64,000 bases of DNA from Bin55 sp965116055 (GCA_965116055.1 OZ220466.1:2976001-3040000); one strand, 5' to 3'; shown: positions 1 to 9,044, numbered from the stretch's first letter. A program made the numbers and translations. Notes: generated by a model not told the origin, from the sequence alone.

Positions 1-458
1 TCCAAATTCAGCGCTTTCGCGGTTGCGTTCATCATGACGGCGAACTGTTGCTCGGTCCCCGCGATGTGTTCCGCAACCGCCACACTTGCGTCGTTGCCAG
101 ACTGGATGATCACGCCGCGCAACAAATCGGCGAAACTCACGATCGAATTTGGATCAATGAACATACGCGATCCGATTGCACGCCAAGCTGCTTCACTCAC
201 AACCACTTCGTCGTCCATAGCAACCGAACCTGCAGCGATTTCTGCGGCGGCGACGTAACTAGTCATGATCTTGGTCAAACTTGCCGGCGGCAGTTTTTCG
301 CGACTGTTTTTCTCCAAAAGAATCGTATGCGTCTCTGCGTCCATCAACACGTAACTGCTCGCAGCTATTGACGGTGCCGGCGGCAAAATGAGTTGCGCCC
401 AAAGGCAATGTCCAAGCAAGCAAACGAACGTTAATGCGCTGGACCGCAAGAAATTCAA
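1..458 (-). CDS. dacA: D-alanyl-D-alanine carboxypeptidase, N-terminal part (cut by window edge)
   Basis: Penicillin-binding protein 5/6-type carboxypeptidase that trims the terminal D-Ala from peptidoglycan pentapeptides in the periplasm. About 152 codons are visible. The serine motif SLTK lies near residue 65 and the second motif SGN in QSGNDASVAVAEH near residue 130, both with the family's spacing. A hydrophobic N-terminus (residues 3-25) suits a signal peptide. I chose TTG at 458, four bases after the rlpA stop, because AAGGAG lies seven bases before it and no ATG is suitably placed. It is the last visible gene of the wall operon. The KTG motif and C-terminal anchor lie outside the window, so dacC-type paralogues cannot be excluded. 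Confidence 0.9.
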   Translation of the reverse strand, partial: MNFLRSSALTFVCLLGHCLWAQLILPPAPSIAASSYVLMDAETHTILLEKNSREKLPPASLTKIMTSYVAAAEIAAGSVAMDDEVVVSEAAWRAIGSRMFIDPNSIVSFADLLRGVIIQSGNDASVAVAEHIAGTEQQFAVMMNATAKALNL

Positions 459-461
459 TCT

Positions 462-1229
462 CTACTCCTTCAATAGCGAAGATTTCAACTGTAAATTCGC
501 AAGCAACCAGTTCGCCAAATAGTTTGCGTCTGCTAAAGAACCGAAATCGCCTATCCGCACCCGAAACCGATTTTCGTACTGGTGCGGCATGACTTGCGTG
601 CTTAAGTGCCCTAACTCGATTTCTGCTAATCGACTCATGATCGCCATCACAGCATCCTTACCATACACATAGTTGGTCTCTAACACATAGCGTGGGCCAT
701 TCGTCGTAATGAGTTCGATACGCACAGGTCGAGACTCGGCACCGCCAAAACCGAGACGCAACGCGGCAGCTTTCGATAAGTCAATCAACCGATCCGAACG
801 GAAAGGACCGCGGTCCGTCACGCGAACAACGGTTTGCTCACCATTAGATAAATTGGTCACGCGCACATAGGATGGTATCGGCAGATAACGATGCGCTGCA
901 GTTAAGGCCTCGTTCGCAAATAGTTCACCGGAGGCAGCCTCCCATGTATCGAACGCGCCATCTCGCCAAGTGGCCAAACCTTCCGCGATATATTGATCCA
1001 CACCGCGCCAACTTTTAAAGAAACGATCGCCAACTCGATAGCGGCCGTTGCCACGTAACCTCGTGTTTTCCTTCTGCACAACAGGTTCGGGAAACCACAT
1101 CGGGGTGGGCATTGATTCACGCATCGCTGAGTCGACTTCTTCATCCACAGCTATTTCACCCGCCTGAATGAGCGTACCACCAACCATGATGGCACTACAA
1201 CTAAAAAGTGCGAGAAAGCATGCTTTCAC
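462..1229 (-). CDS. rlpA: RlpA-type septal lytic transglycosylase with SPOR domain
   Basis: RlpA proteins cleave denuded glycan strands at the septum. The double-psi beta-barrel (about residues 80-180) carries ASGE, LTAAHRYLP, SYVRVTNL and VTDRGPF, including the family's acidic, histidine and aspartate positions. A SPOR-like tail (about 215-250) starts at NRFRVRIGDF. The N-terminus is a short hydrophobic signal; a Cys at residue 11 could make it a lipoprotein, but the preceding LFS is a poor lipobox. The usual ASWYG stretch reads GLATWRDG here, a divergence at a normally strong motif. Its ATG overlaps the mltB stop by four bases (ATGA), which suggests coupled translation. Confidence 0.9.
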   Translation of the reverse strand: MKACFLALFSCSAIMVGGTLIQAGEIAVDEEVDSAMRESMPTPMWFPEPVVQKENTRLRGNGRYRVGDRFFKSWRGVDQYIAEGLATWRDGAFDTWEAASGELFANEALTAAHRYLPIPSYVRVTNLSNGEQTVVRVTDRGPFRSDRLIDLSKAAALRLGFGGAESRPVRIELITTNGPRYVLETNYVYGKDAVMAIMSRLAEIELGHLSTQVMPHQYENRFRVRIGDFGSLADANYLANWLLANLQLKSSLLKE

Positions 1230-2263
1230 AACCGCGCCGCCACGCCTTCTGCAACTTCGACAACTGCTTTCGCATACAAACGACTGATGTTGTAACGGGT
1301 AATGACGTAAAAGTTGTGATAGCCTAGATAGTAGTTGACCTTATCCGTTTCAAAACTAAACATGGCTGCGTAAGCATCATCACTCTCACCGACCCCCGCG
1401 ACACCCACTTCGCGCCAGGCAGCCACGGTCTTGGTCGGCGCCAACGACTCGTTCGCAAGTTCGTCAATCAAGCTCTGTTCGGTACTGACGTCAACCGATT
1501 CGATAATCGGCTCGCCTGCTTCCCAGCCGTGAGCCTTGAAATACGCCGCCACGCTTCCGATCGCATCAACCGTATTGTTCCAGATATCCCTCGTCCCGTC
1601 GTCGTTGTAATCGATCGCGAAGTTGCGATAACTTGACGGAATGAATTGACCGTATCCCATAGCCCCTGCATACGAACCAACTAAATCGCCGATCGTAACT
1701 TTCGACCCTAACGTCTTGCCAGAAGATTCGCGCCGACACGCATCATCCGCATCGAACGGCTTCACGCGTTCCTCACAGCTAAGGAGTAAAAATTCTTCGA
1801 GCTGACCGCGAAAAAAATCAAGGCGCCGCGGATAGTCGAATCCCAGGGTTGCCAGTGCATCAAGTACGCGATAGCCGCCCATATTCCGACCGTAATTCGT
1901 TTCGATCCCAATAATCGCGACGACGATCTCAACCGGAACCCCGAAATCTTGTTGGGCGCGTTGCAATGTCTCCCAGTTGTCTTGCGCGAACTGGACACCG
2001 TCTGCGATGCGCTTTGAGGTGACGAATATTTGCCGATAGGCATCCCACGATTTCGATTCTGCCGGGCGCGTTATCAAGTCAATGATCTTTTGTTGATAAA
2101 CAGCCTGATCAAGCACAGCCCGTACGGCCGTTTCATCAAAGTCGTAGGTCACGACTAAATTCGACACGAATTCGTCAACATCAGCACGTCCGGTATAGTC
2201 GCCAGCCGCGACGGTCCAGGAAGAAACGATTAACGCAGCGCACACAAGCGATTTCAAATTCAT
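1226..2263 (-). CDS. mltB: Lytic murein transglycosylase B
   Basis: Cleaves peptidoglycan glycan chains to 1,6-anhydro-muropeptides in the periplasm. It has the MltB/SLT family 3 signatures: IETNYGRNMGGYRVLDALAT with the catalytic glutamate, FDYPRR, and GSYAGAMGYGQFIPSSY. The start is ATG 2263, because AAGGA lies ten bases upstream and the first residues (MNLKSLVCAALIVSS) form a signal peptide; an upstream in-frame ATG at 2293 would put a charged stretch before the signal. The predicted 345 residues match the family. No clear lipobox is seen, so it may be a soluble periplasmic form. It lies between rodA and rlpA, the standard order. Confidence 0.93.
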   Translation of the reverse strand: MNLKSLVCAALIVSSWTVAAGDYTGRADVDEFVSNLVVTYDFDETAVRAVLDQAVYQQKIIDLITRPAESKSWDAYRQIFVTSKRIADGVQFAQDNWETLQRAQQDFGVPVEIVVAIIGIETNYGRNMGGYRVLDALATLGFDYPRRLDFFRGQLEEFLLLSCEERVKPFDADDACRRESSGKTLGSKVTIGDLVGSYAGAMGYGQFIPSSYRNFAIDYNDDGTRDIWNNTVDAIGSVAAYFKAHGWEAGEPIIESVDVSTEQSLIDELANESLAPTKTVAAWREVGVAGVGESDDAYAAMFSFETDKVNYYLGYHNFYVITRYNISRLYAKAVVEVAEGVAARL

Positions 2264-2303
2264 CTCAAAGCGATCCTTGCTCAATTTGTTCATCCATGAC
2301 GTT

Positions 2304-3392
2304 TTAACGGCCGCGCAGCGCAATAACGATGCCGAATCCCGCTAGCAATGTAACGATAGATGTGCCGCCGTAGCTAACTAATGGTAAAGGTGCGCCTACT
2401 ACGGGCAACAAGCCACACACCATCATGACGTTCGTCAACGTGTAGCCAAAAAACATCATCAAGAAACCGGAACTTGCTAATCTCCCAAAACGGGAGGGAC
2501 AATTTCGGCTCATAGTCATGCCGCGTGCGAAGACGAAGAAAAACAACGTCAGCAGCGACGCTGTACCTACAAACCCTAGTTCTTCACCTATCACCGCTAG
2601 CATGAAATCGGTGTGCCCCTCGGGCAGAAAACTCAGTTGACTTTGCGTGCCCTCACCCAATCCTTTACCGGTAACGCCACCAGATCCCAGAGCGATCTTC
2701 GATTGAATGATGTTCCAACCTGCGCCTAGCGGATTCCGGTCCGGATCAAGAAAGGTCAAAATGCGTTGGATCTGATAGTCTGATAGCATCATGCGCCAAA
2801 CTACCACCAACCCAATCACGCTGAGAGCACCCGCCGCAACAATCCATCGCCACGTTAGGCCAGCTAAAAATACGACGCACAAGCTCGCAGTCGTTACGAG
2901 TACGGTCGTACCAAAATCGGGTTGCACGAACACACAACCAACCGGAATGCAAATGATGATGAGACAAACAGACAGGTCAGCAAAGCGCAGCGGGATCGGT
3001 TTATCGTGCAGATACCACGCCAGTGCTAACGGCAACGTGATCTTTAGGAGTTCCGAAGGTTGAAATCGAGGTAGTAACGGCCAATCAATCCAGCGCATCG
3101 CACCCTTCGCCGAATCGCCAAAAAACAATACGCAGATCAAGAGCACCACGGTGCCGACATAGATAAAAGGCGTCAACACCACGTAGGTATTCTCTGGAAT
3201 CTGCGCTGTAATGAACAAGGCGGCGACACCAATGAAAATCAGCACGATATGACGAAAGAGCATGCTGGGGGCGTCGGACAATGTCCCACTCATCACTGTG
3301 ATGCCCATCGTTAACACCATCACGATCCCCAACATCAACCACGGATCGCTACGAAGTCGATCAAATCTGAGGAACGTGCGCTTGTCGCGCAT
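2304..3392 (-). CDS. rodA: Rod shape-determining glycosyltransferase RodA (SEDS family)
   Basis: SEDS peptidoglycan polymerase that pairs with PBP2 in the elongasome. About ten hydrophobic segments are visible. Recognisable family stretches are QPDFGTTVL, the loop after LDPDRNPLGAGWNIIQSKIA, GEGTQSQLSFLPEGHTDF, and the C-terminal LPLVSYGGTS. I start at ATG 3392, 16 bases past the mrdA stop; the frame is open to 3455, but that would overlap mrdA and add a polar 21-residue leader. Length 362 residues is normal for RodA. Confidence 0.94.
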   Translation of the reverse strand: MRDKRTFLRFDRLRSDPWLMLGIVMVLTMGITVMSGTLSDAPSMLFRHIVLIFIGVAALFITAQIPENTYVVLTPFIYVGTVVLLICVLFFGDSAKGAMRWIDWPLLPRFQPSELLKITLPLALAWYLHDKPIPLRFADLSVCLIIICIPVGCVFVQPDFGTTVLVTTASLCVVFLAGLTWRWIVAAGALSVIGLVVVWRMMLSDYQIQRILTFLDPDRNPLGAGWNIIQSKIALGSGGVTGKGLGEGTQSQLSFLPEGHTDFMLAVIGEELGFVGTASLLTLFFFVFARGMTMSRNCPSRFGRLASSGFLMMFFGYTLTNVMMVCGLLPVVGAPLPLVSYGGTSIVTLLAGFGIVIALRGR

Positions 3393-3408
3393 CTCAAATG
3401 GGTGCGTT

Positions 3409-5328
3409 TCAGTCACGTTGAGCGACAACGGCTGGAATTTGAAGGCGCGCATCAATCACAGCACGAGCAATGGGCGCTGCATTGGCGCTTCCCCCACCAC
3501 CGTTTTCTACGATAACCGCAACGGCGATGCTCGGGTCTTCGAACGGTGCGAAAGCTATGAAGAGTGCGTGGTTGCGTTGGTATTCGTCAATCTCCTCTTC
3601 GTCCAGCTCCGGCCCCTCTCTTGAGGTTTGGATTACTTGAGATGTACCTGATTTACCCGCCATCTGGTACGGAATGTCCATGCCAATATACGCCCAAGCC
3701 GTACCGTTTTGGTCATACCCCTCATCGCCACGATGCACTACCGCCCGCATCGCTAAGGCCATGCGTTCCCAGTGCTCGCTCATCTCTTCAGACTCAAGAA
3801 CCGACCTTCGGGGTTCCGGGTCTTCTACCAACTCCAGTAAACGTCGATCCGATTTTTTCAGCATCCGCGGCTGCACCCAAGCCCCACGGTTAGCCAATAC
3901 GGTTGCCACCGTCGCCAATTGCAGCGGTGTCACGGCGATATAACCTTGACCGATACCCAAGACCACCGAATCACCCGGATACCACGGCTCGTTAAGGGTG
4001 TCCTTCTTCCAAGCCCGCGTCGGAAGCACACCCGTTTGGACCTCGTGCAAATCAAATGCTGTTGCACGTCCAAGGCCGAAGCGGTCTGACGCAAAGTCTG
4101 CCAGATCGTCTACGTCCAAGCGACTGCCAATCGTGTAGAAAAACACATTCGCGGAACGGTAAATAGCCCGATGTAAGTTCACGCGGCCGTGACCACCTGG
4201 CGATGTGTCCGATCGATTCCAACTGCGATACACCTGCTTCGATGACGGCAGTCGAAAATTCCCAGTATCGATAAGCTCGTCGTCCCAATGGACGATCTTT
4301 TCTTGCAGGGCGGCCAAGCCAATCACCGGTTTGATCGTGGATCCCGGTGCATATATACCTTGCACCGCGCGATTAAATAAGGGTTTGTCTCGCTCTGCGT
4401 ACATCTTGAGCACTTCGTTGCGTTTCATCCCTGTGAGCATGCGATTTGGATCATAGGTAGGTTTGCTAACCATGGCCAAAATGCCGCCAGTTCTCGGGTC
4501 GAGGGCGACCACTGCGCCGCGCCGATCACCTAACGCAGCGTCTGCCGCCAGCTGAATATCACTGTCAAGATAAAGCGTTAGCGTCGCACCGCGTTTAGGT
4601 GGCGTCAGTTTTACCGGTTGTTCCTGGGTTGGTCGACCGCTGGCATCAACTTCAACCGAGCGCGAGCCTATCGTGCCATGCAGTGAGTGTTCATAGAATC
4701 GCTCAATACCCGTGCCGCCGATAAATTGGGTCGCCCGATAGTTGATGGGATCAATCGACTGCAAGTCTTCTCTAGAGATACGCCGAACGGTACCGATTGC
4801 ATGCACGAATTTTTCGCCGTGAAGGTAGTGGCGAATCGTCTCGTAAGTCACCACCACGCCATCCAGTTCGTGCCGGTGTACGGCAAGTGTCGCTTGCTCA
4901 CGATCGCTTAGATCGCGTTTCAAAACGACGGCGTGGTGACGCGGGCTTCCTCGAATCCGCTCTTTGAAGGCGTTTAGATCTTGCGGAGTCAGCTCGATCA
5001 ATGCACTAAGTTGCGTATACAGGGTATCCACATCCTCGGTGCGCTCAGGCACTAACGCTAACGACAGGATCTGTCGGTTATCCGCTAGCAACTTACCATT
5101 GGTATCGACGATCAACCCGCGCGGCGGCGCAATAGGCTGAATTTCGATACGGTTATTCTGCGATTGGGTTTGGTACGCTTCGTAGTTGAATATTTGGAGG
5201 TAGATCAACCGCCATATAACAACCCCTAACATAACGAAGCCAAGGAGGACAAGCAGAAGTACCCGACCGCCAAACGGATCTTTCGTCCCATTTCGGTCGT
5301 TTGTCTGGTCTGTGATGGAAGTAATCAC
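3409..5328 (-). CDS. mrdA: Penicillin-binding protein 2 (elongasome transpeptidase)
   Basis: Class B PBP that cross-links peptidoglycan during lateral wall growth. One N-terminal transmembrane anchor (about residues 23-45) is followed by the dimerisation/pedestal domain and the transpeptidase domain. The three active-site motifs are present: STIK with Ser330, SAN in YRSANVFFYTIG, and KSGTS in AGKSGTSQV. A family hallmark, GRPTQEQP, precedes the catalytic domain. Length 639 is typical. The gene follows rlmH with a four-base ATGA overlap and directly precedes its partner rodA. Confidence 0.96.
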   Translation of the reverse strand: MITSITDQTNDRNGTKDPFGGRVLLLVLLGFVMLGVVIWRLIYLQIFNYEAYQTQSQNNRIEIQPIAPPRGLIVDTNGKLLADNRQILSLALVPERTEDVDTLYTQLSALIELTPQDLNAFKERIRGSPRHHAVVLKRDLSDREQATLAVHRHELDGVVVTYETIRHYLHGEKFVHAIGTVRRISREDLQSIDPINYRATQFIGGTGIERFYEHSLHGTIGSRSVEVDASGRPTQEQPVKLTPPKRGATLTLYLDSDIQLAADAALGDRRGAVVALDPRTGGILAMVSKPTYDPNRMLTGMKRNEVLKMYAERDKPLFNRAVQGIYAPGSTIKPVIGLAALQEKIVHWDDELIDTGNFRLPSSKQVYRSWNRSDTSPGGHGRVNLHRAIYRSANVFFYTIGSRLDVDDLADFASDRFGLGRATAFDLHEVQTGVLPTRAWKKDTLNEPWYPGDSVVLGIGQGYIAVTPLQLATVATVLANRGAWVQPRMLKKSDRRLLELVEDPEPRRSVLESEEMSEHWERMALAMRAVVHRGDEGYDQNGTAWAYIGMDIPYQMAGKSGTSQVIQTSREGPELDEEEIDEYQRNHALFIAFAPFEDPSIAVAVIVENGGGGSANAAPIARAVIDARLQIPAVVAQRD

Positions 5329-5753
5329 GAACGGTGGTAGGCCCTCCTCGTATTAATGGCGTGTGCGCGATAGAGCTGCTCACAGACCACGATACGCGTA
5401 AGCTGATGTGGTAACGTGAGCTTGGAGAGGGACCAAACAAAGTCTGCTCGTTTTAGGTCGTCTACATCGAAGCCGATATCGTCACCGATTAGGAAGCAGA
5501 CATCTTGACCTTGACGCTCCCAAGTCGCACACTGGCGCGCTAACGACTCACTTGTGAATGAAACGCCAGACTTATCAAGATACACCCTAAGGGCATGCTT
5601 ACCGCACGCAGCCACCATACGTTGAATACGAGTCCTGATCGGATTTCGCGCAATGCGCTCCTGAGTGAAGTTAGGCATGCGCTTGGCGTATGAACCTACA
5701 CCTTCGTTAACCCACGTTGGAGCCCGGCCAAACACGAGCAAACGAAATTTCAC
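5325..5753 (-). CDS. rlmH: 23S rRNA (pseudouridine1915-N3)-methyltransferase RlmH
   Basis: SPOUT-class methyltransferase that modifies pseudouridine 1915 in 23S rRNA helix 69 on assembled ribosomes. The C-terminal knot is clear: LSKLTLPHQLTRIVVCEQLYRAHAI and the final YHRS. Length 142 is slightly below the usual ~155. The glycine-rich SAM-loop position, usually LIGG, reads LIGDDIGFD here, so the loop is atypical. ATG 5753 overlaps the rsfS stop (ATGA). The rsfS-rlmH-mrdA order is the standard one. Confidence 0.93.
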   Translation of the reverse strand: MKFRLLVFGRAPTWVNEGVGSYAKRMPNFTQERIARNPIRTRIQRMVAACGKHALRVYLDKSGVSFTSESLARQCATWERQGQDVCFLIGDDIGFDVDDLKRADFVWSLSKLTLPHQLTRIVVCEQLYRAHAINTRRAYHRS

Positions 5754-6109
5754 ATCGCTTCTTGGTGTTTAATTCCTACGCCCCAGAGACGCTCCAAATC
5801 GTAAAAATCTCGGGCATCGCGTTGCATCACATGCACAATCACCTCACCAAGATCAATCAACACCCACTCGGCGGCTTTTTGACCCTCAACTCCTAGCACA
5901 AGCCTGCCGCGATGTTTTGCGTTTAAGACCACGGCATCCACGATCGCGTTAACGTGGCGACGAGACGTTCCCGTGGAGATCAACATGAAGTCAGTAAAAG
6001 ACGATTGGTTGCGGACATCAAGCTCGCTAATATCCTGAGCTTTTAAATTGTTTAGGGTGTCGATAACGTCTGAGGTCGGGTGTTCTTCGTTCCTCAAATA
6101 TGACTTCAC
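5750..6109 (-). CDS. rsfS: Ribosomal silencing factor RsfS (YbeB/Iojap family)
   Basis: Binds ribosomal protein uL14 and blocks 30S-50S joining under starvation. The Iojap core is visible: LKAQDISELDVR, FMLISTGTSRRHV, WVLIDLGEVIVHVM and the final FYDLERLWG. The frame is open upstream to 6322 inside nadD, but that would add about 70 residues foreign to the family. I place the start at GTG 6109, which overlaps the nadD stop as GTGA; TTG 6097 is an alternative. Either choice gives about 115-119 residues, the family size. Confidence 0.9.
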   Translation of the reverse strand: MKSYLRNEEHPTSDVIDTLNNLKAQDISELDVRNQSSFTDFMLISTGTSRRHVNAIVDAVVLNAKHRGRLVLGVEGQKAAEWVLIDLGEVIVHVMQRDARDFYDLERLWGVGIKHQEAM

Positions 6110-6756
6110 GATTGGTATAGATTTTCCTTGATTATATAGCGGAAAACATCCGGATGTAACCATGATCTGATCTCGTTGTCTCGATTGTGAATGGCAGCTC
6201 TTATCTTCGTTGCTGAAATATCTTTCATCGGATCTCGTGAGCGATACATGCGACCTGCAGTTTTCCCCAGTTCGCATGCATGCGAAACATGCGCGAAACC
6301 ATTGAGCATAGGAGTGAGGCAAATATCCGTCCGCGTGAGCACGAAAATACTAGCTTTTGTGTAAATTTCATCATATCGCACCCAACGCGTGAGGCTTGCC
6401 GCCGCGTCGTCGCCAAGCACCCAGATCACAGGTTGCGAAGGAGAACCGCCTAAGTATTCAATTGTGTCAATCGCCCTGGTCTCGCCCAACGATTTAATTT
6501 CTGTGTTATCCGGTATAAGCTGACTTTCCTCGGCGCATGCCAATTCCAGCATACGCCATCTATCTGCAGCCGATGCCGAGGGGCGAGGACGCAACCTAGG
6601 CTGTCCAGCAAGCATCATGCGTATCTGACAATCGCCTAACAGACGCGAAACGCAATGGGCTGCCGTTATATGACCGTAGTGGATCGGGTCGAAAGTACCG
6701 CCGAATACGACTGGTAAGTCAACGATGACGGATAGCCCCGTCGCTATAGACGACAA
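6106..6756 (-). CDS. nadD: Nicotinate-nucleotide adenylyltransferase
   Basis: Converts nicotinate mononucleotide and ATP to deamido-NAD in NAD biosynthesis. The nucleotidyltransferase motif GGTFDPIHYGH lies near residue 19, and the second motif ISATKIR near the C-terminus. The only plausible in-frame start is TTG at 6756, giving a 38-base overlap with the end of proA; no ATG or GTG occurs between it and the motif. The proA-nadD-rsfS arrangement is widespread in gammaproteobacteria. Length 216 is normal. Confidence 0.93.
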   Translation of the reverse strand: MSSIATGLSVIVDLPVVFGGTFDPIHYGHITAAHCVSRLLGDCQIRMMLAGQPRLRPRPSASAADRWRMLELACAEESQLIPDNTEIKSLGETRAIDTIEYLGGSPSQPVIWVLGDDAAASLTRWVRYDEIYTKASIFVLTRTDICLTPMLNGFAHVSHACELGKTAGRMYRSRDPMKDISATKIRAAIHNRDNEIRSWLHPDVFRYIIKENLYQS

Positions 6757-7978
6757 ATTTTTGCGTGGTAAGGCCTTCTAAACCGACGGGACCGCGCGCA
6801 TGGAGTTTATCAGTCGAAATGCCTAACTCAGCGCCTAATCCAAACTCAAACCCGTCGGCAAACTGAGTAGACGTATTAACCATCACCGAAGCCGAATCGA
6901 CGCGGTCCACGAAGCGTTGGGTTCGGGCGAGATCGTTGGCCACAATGGTATCTGTATGCCCTGAACCGAACTGTTCAATATGCGAGATAGCTGCTTCAAC
7001 ACCGTCAACGACCCGAATAGCGACGATTGCATCAAGGTATTCCTCGGCCCAGTCTTCGTCAGTCGCCGGTAGGACGCGAGGAACTATTTTTCTCGTACGT
7101 TCGCAACCTCGACTTTCCACGCCTAGATCGTCGAATTGTTGCACAATTTGAGGTAAGACATTGGGCGCTATGTCAACCGCCACGAGCAGTGTTTCAGCCG
7201 CGTTGCAAACTGCATATTTCTCCGCTTTCGAGTTTACCGCGATACTCACGGCCATGCCTTCATCGGCAGAACTGTCGATATACACATGACATATGCCGTC
7301 CAGGTGCTTTAGGACCGGTATCAACGATTCCTCTGACACCCGCTTGATGAGTCCTTTGCCGCCGCGTGGGACAACCAAATCAATGGATTCGTTCGCCGCG
7401 AGCATCTCGCCAACAGCTGACCGATCCGTCGTACGAACGAGTTGCACGGCCGTTTCAGGAAGTCCTGCGGCAATCAAACCGCTCGAAATGCAATCCGCTA
7501 TGGCACAGTTACTTCGAATTGCTTCGGATCCACCCCGTAAGATGCAACCATTACCTGATTTAATACTCAATGACGCAGCCTCAAGCGTTACGTTCGGGCG
7601 CGATTCATAGATCATGCCGATAACGCCCAAAGGAATGCGCATGCGACCGACGCGAATTCCAGAAGGTTGTTGCGTCAATCCAGAAATTTCGCCGATCGGG
7701 TCAGGTAGGGCAGCAACAGCCTCGGCCGCACGACACATACGATCTATTTCTTTCTCACCTAAGTACAGTCGATCCTGAAGCGGTTTCGATACCCCATTCT
7801 GCTTCGCACATACAAGATCCTCAGCGTTAGCGGCGCATATCGTCTGAGATTCTTCACGGATAGCCTGTGCAATTCCAGCAATTGCCTCGTTGCGCTGAGC
7901 TGTGGTTGAAGTCGCCAGCTGACTTGTCACTAAACGCGTTTGCCGGGCTAATTCGGTCGTGCTTGTTATAGAGTCCAT
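6719..7978 (-). CDS. proA: Glutamate-5-semialdehyde dehydrogenase (gamma-glutamyl phosphate reductase)
   Basis: Second step of proline biosynthesis: NADPH reduction of glutamyl-5-phosphate to the semialdehyde. ProA signatures are GVIGMIYESRPNVTLEAASL, the loop VVPRGGKGLI, and KYAVCNAAETLL with the catalytic cysteine at residue 258. The C-terminus GPVGLEGLTTQKFVV is characteristic. I start at ATG 7978; a TTG six bases upstream is possible. No good Shine-Dalgarno is seen. It appears to be the first gene of the minus-strand operon, and the sequence upstream changes abruptly to A+T-rich repeats. Confidence 0.95.
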   Translation of the reverse strand: MDSITSTTELARQTRLVTSQLATSTTAQRNEAIAGIAQAIREESQTICAANAEDLVCAKQNGVSKPLQDRLYLGEKEIDRMCRAAEAVAALPDPIGEISGLTQQPSGIRVGRMRIPLGVIGMIYESRPNVTLEAASLSIKSGNGCILRGGSEAIRSNCAIADCISSGLIAAGLPETAVQLVRTTDRSAVGEMLAANESIDLVVPRGGKGLIKRVSEESLIPVLKHLDGICHVYIDSSADEGMAVSIAVNSKAEKYAVCNAAETLLVAVDIAPNVLPQIVQQFDDLGVESRGCERTRKIVPRVLPATDEDWAEEYLDAIVAIRVVDGVEAAISHIEQFGSGHTDTIVANDLARTQRFVDRVDSASVMVNTSTQFADGFEFGLGAELGISTDKLHARGPVGLEGLTTQKFVVYSDGAIRHR

Positions 7979-8060
7979 TAGCAAATTTTAGTGGCACCAA
8001 AGCTGCTGAAATTGAGTAATCAAGATTGAATTGTCTTGCCAGTATTTCTTGATATAAGGG

Positions 8061-8147
8061 CACCTCTCAAAGCCTCCTACAATCAATCTAAGGGTTGATT
8101 TTCCAAAACGATAAAATAATAAAATCAATGAGTTAATAAATGAGGCA
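8061..8147 (-). repeat. Inverted repeat arm A, mobile-element-like end
   Basis: The reverse complement of this stretch aligns with 8961-9047 at about 86% over 83 positions (12 differences counted by eye). The outer end reads CACCTCTCAAAGCCTCC. The two arms point toward each other around the orphan gene at 8358-8837, like the ends of a transposable unit, though no transposase is present. Confidence 0.75.
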
Positions 8148-8314
8148 CCTATAACAAAGCGCGGATACACTGAAGCAGTTAAGCAATCGCCAATACGCAA
8201 AGGCAACCTTGTGATAGTCAGTCTACAGAAGTAATGAAAAGCATGTGTGCGGCGAAGTCCTAACACGCTGCAAGTTTGTCCGCTAACACTACCCGATTAA
8301 CCAAATGAAAGATG

Positions 8315-8320
8315 TATAAT
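8315..8320 (+). promoter_or_regulatory. Putative -10 box of the orphan secreted-protein gene
   Basis: A perfect TATAAT stands 38 bases before the ATG at 8358. No convincing -35 hexamer is visible 17 bases upstream, so a weak or regulated promoter is likely. Confidence 0.45.
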
Positions 8321-8357
8321 TAGGATGCTTCCTGGCTTTAATGATTAAATTTAGATC

Positions 8358-8837
8358 ATGAAAATAGTCAAACTAGTAGTGGTAGCCCTTTTAACCGCCT
8401 GCACCGCCGCTTCGGCAGAATCGTCTACCTATGAGGAGATGCGTAAAAAATTTGAGTTATTTACCAATTGCAAAAGACTTGATATACTAATTGAGAGATT
8501 GCCAAAAGATGCTATAGAAATAGGTTTAAACCGAGATCGACTAAGGACTGCTGTAGAAAGTCGATTAAGATCTGCAAGACTGTTTGATGCCGAGTCCTAT
8601 GAACACTTATACGTCAATGTGAATGTAGTAGGTCGTGCTTTTAATGTGGAGATAGAGCTCCAAAAAGATCTTTATGATCCATTAAGTGGCATAACACTAA
8701 CGGCTAAAACATGGGGCAAAGGTTTCACAGGAACACACGGCCAGAGTCCTGAATATATTCGATCTGCTGTGGCAGAATTAATAGATATATTTCTCTTAGA
8801 GTACTTAAAGGTTAATGAAGAGGCTTGCACGGGTTAA
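8358..8837 (+). CDS. Secreted or lipid-anchored protein of unknown function
   Basis: A 159-residue protein I cannot name. The N-terminus is a short signal peptide. It ends either in a lipobox (LTAC, Cys15) or, for signal peptidase I, at ASA before Glu21. The mature part is mixed alpha/beta with the conserved-looking stretches LYVNVNVVGRAFNVEIEL, WGKGFTGTHG and FLLEYLKVNEEAC. Cys37 and Cys157 could form a disulfide. Codon use is A+T-richer than in flanking genes, and the gene sits between inverted repeats, which suggests horizontal arrival. No gene partner is adjacent. The coding call is good; the function is unknown. Confidence 0.75.
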   Translation: MKIVKLVVVALLTACTAASAESSTYEEMRKKFELFTNCKRLDILIERLPKDAIEIGLNRDRLRTAVESRLRSARLFDAESYEHLYVNVNVVGRAFNVEIELQKDLYDPLSGITLTAKTWGKGFTGTHGQSPEYIRSAVAELIDIFLLEYLKVNEEACTG

Positions 8838-8931
8838 GATCTCAGAGCACGGCACTACCTAACACTGAGTGCTTGCATTAACCCCTGATTAAATCTACGG
8901 TTACACCACAACATCGCGTTTACAGTAAGAC

Positions 8932-9044
8932 ACCTCTCAAAACCCAAATTCCACTGACTATGGTGTTTATCAACTTATTGATTTTATTACTTTATCGCTT
9001 TGTAAAATCAACTCTCAGATCAATTTTAGGAGGTTTTGAGAGGT
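8932..9044 (+). mobile_element. MITE-like element with 13-bp terminal inverted repeats
   Basis: The ends are exact inverted copies: ACCTCTCAAAACC at 8932-8944 and GGTTTTGAGAGGT at 9032-9044. The 113-bp unit has no transposase. Its right-hand 85 bases match the inverted copy at 8061-8147, so the sequence exists at least twice here. Size, terminal repeats and lack of coding capacity fit a miniature transposable element; the parent insertion-sequence family is not recognised. Confidence 0.55.

Larger units (their letters stand above)
7979..8357. other. Intergenic region with one arm of an inverted repeat
   Basis: This A+T-rich stretch lies upstream of both proA (minus) and the orphan gene at 8358 (plus). 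It contains one arm of the ~85 bp inverted repeat (8061-8147) and a TATAAT box before 8358. A minus-strand frame across 7988-8266 is open, but part of its coding appearance comes from the repeat and I do not call it a gene. Confidence 0.7.
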
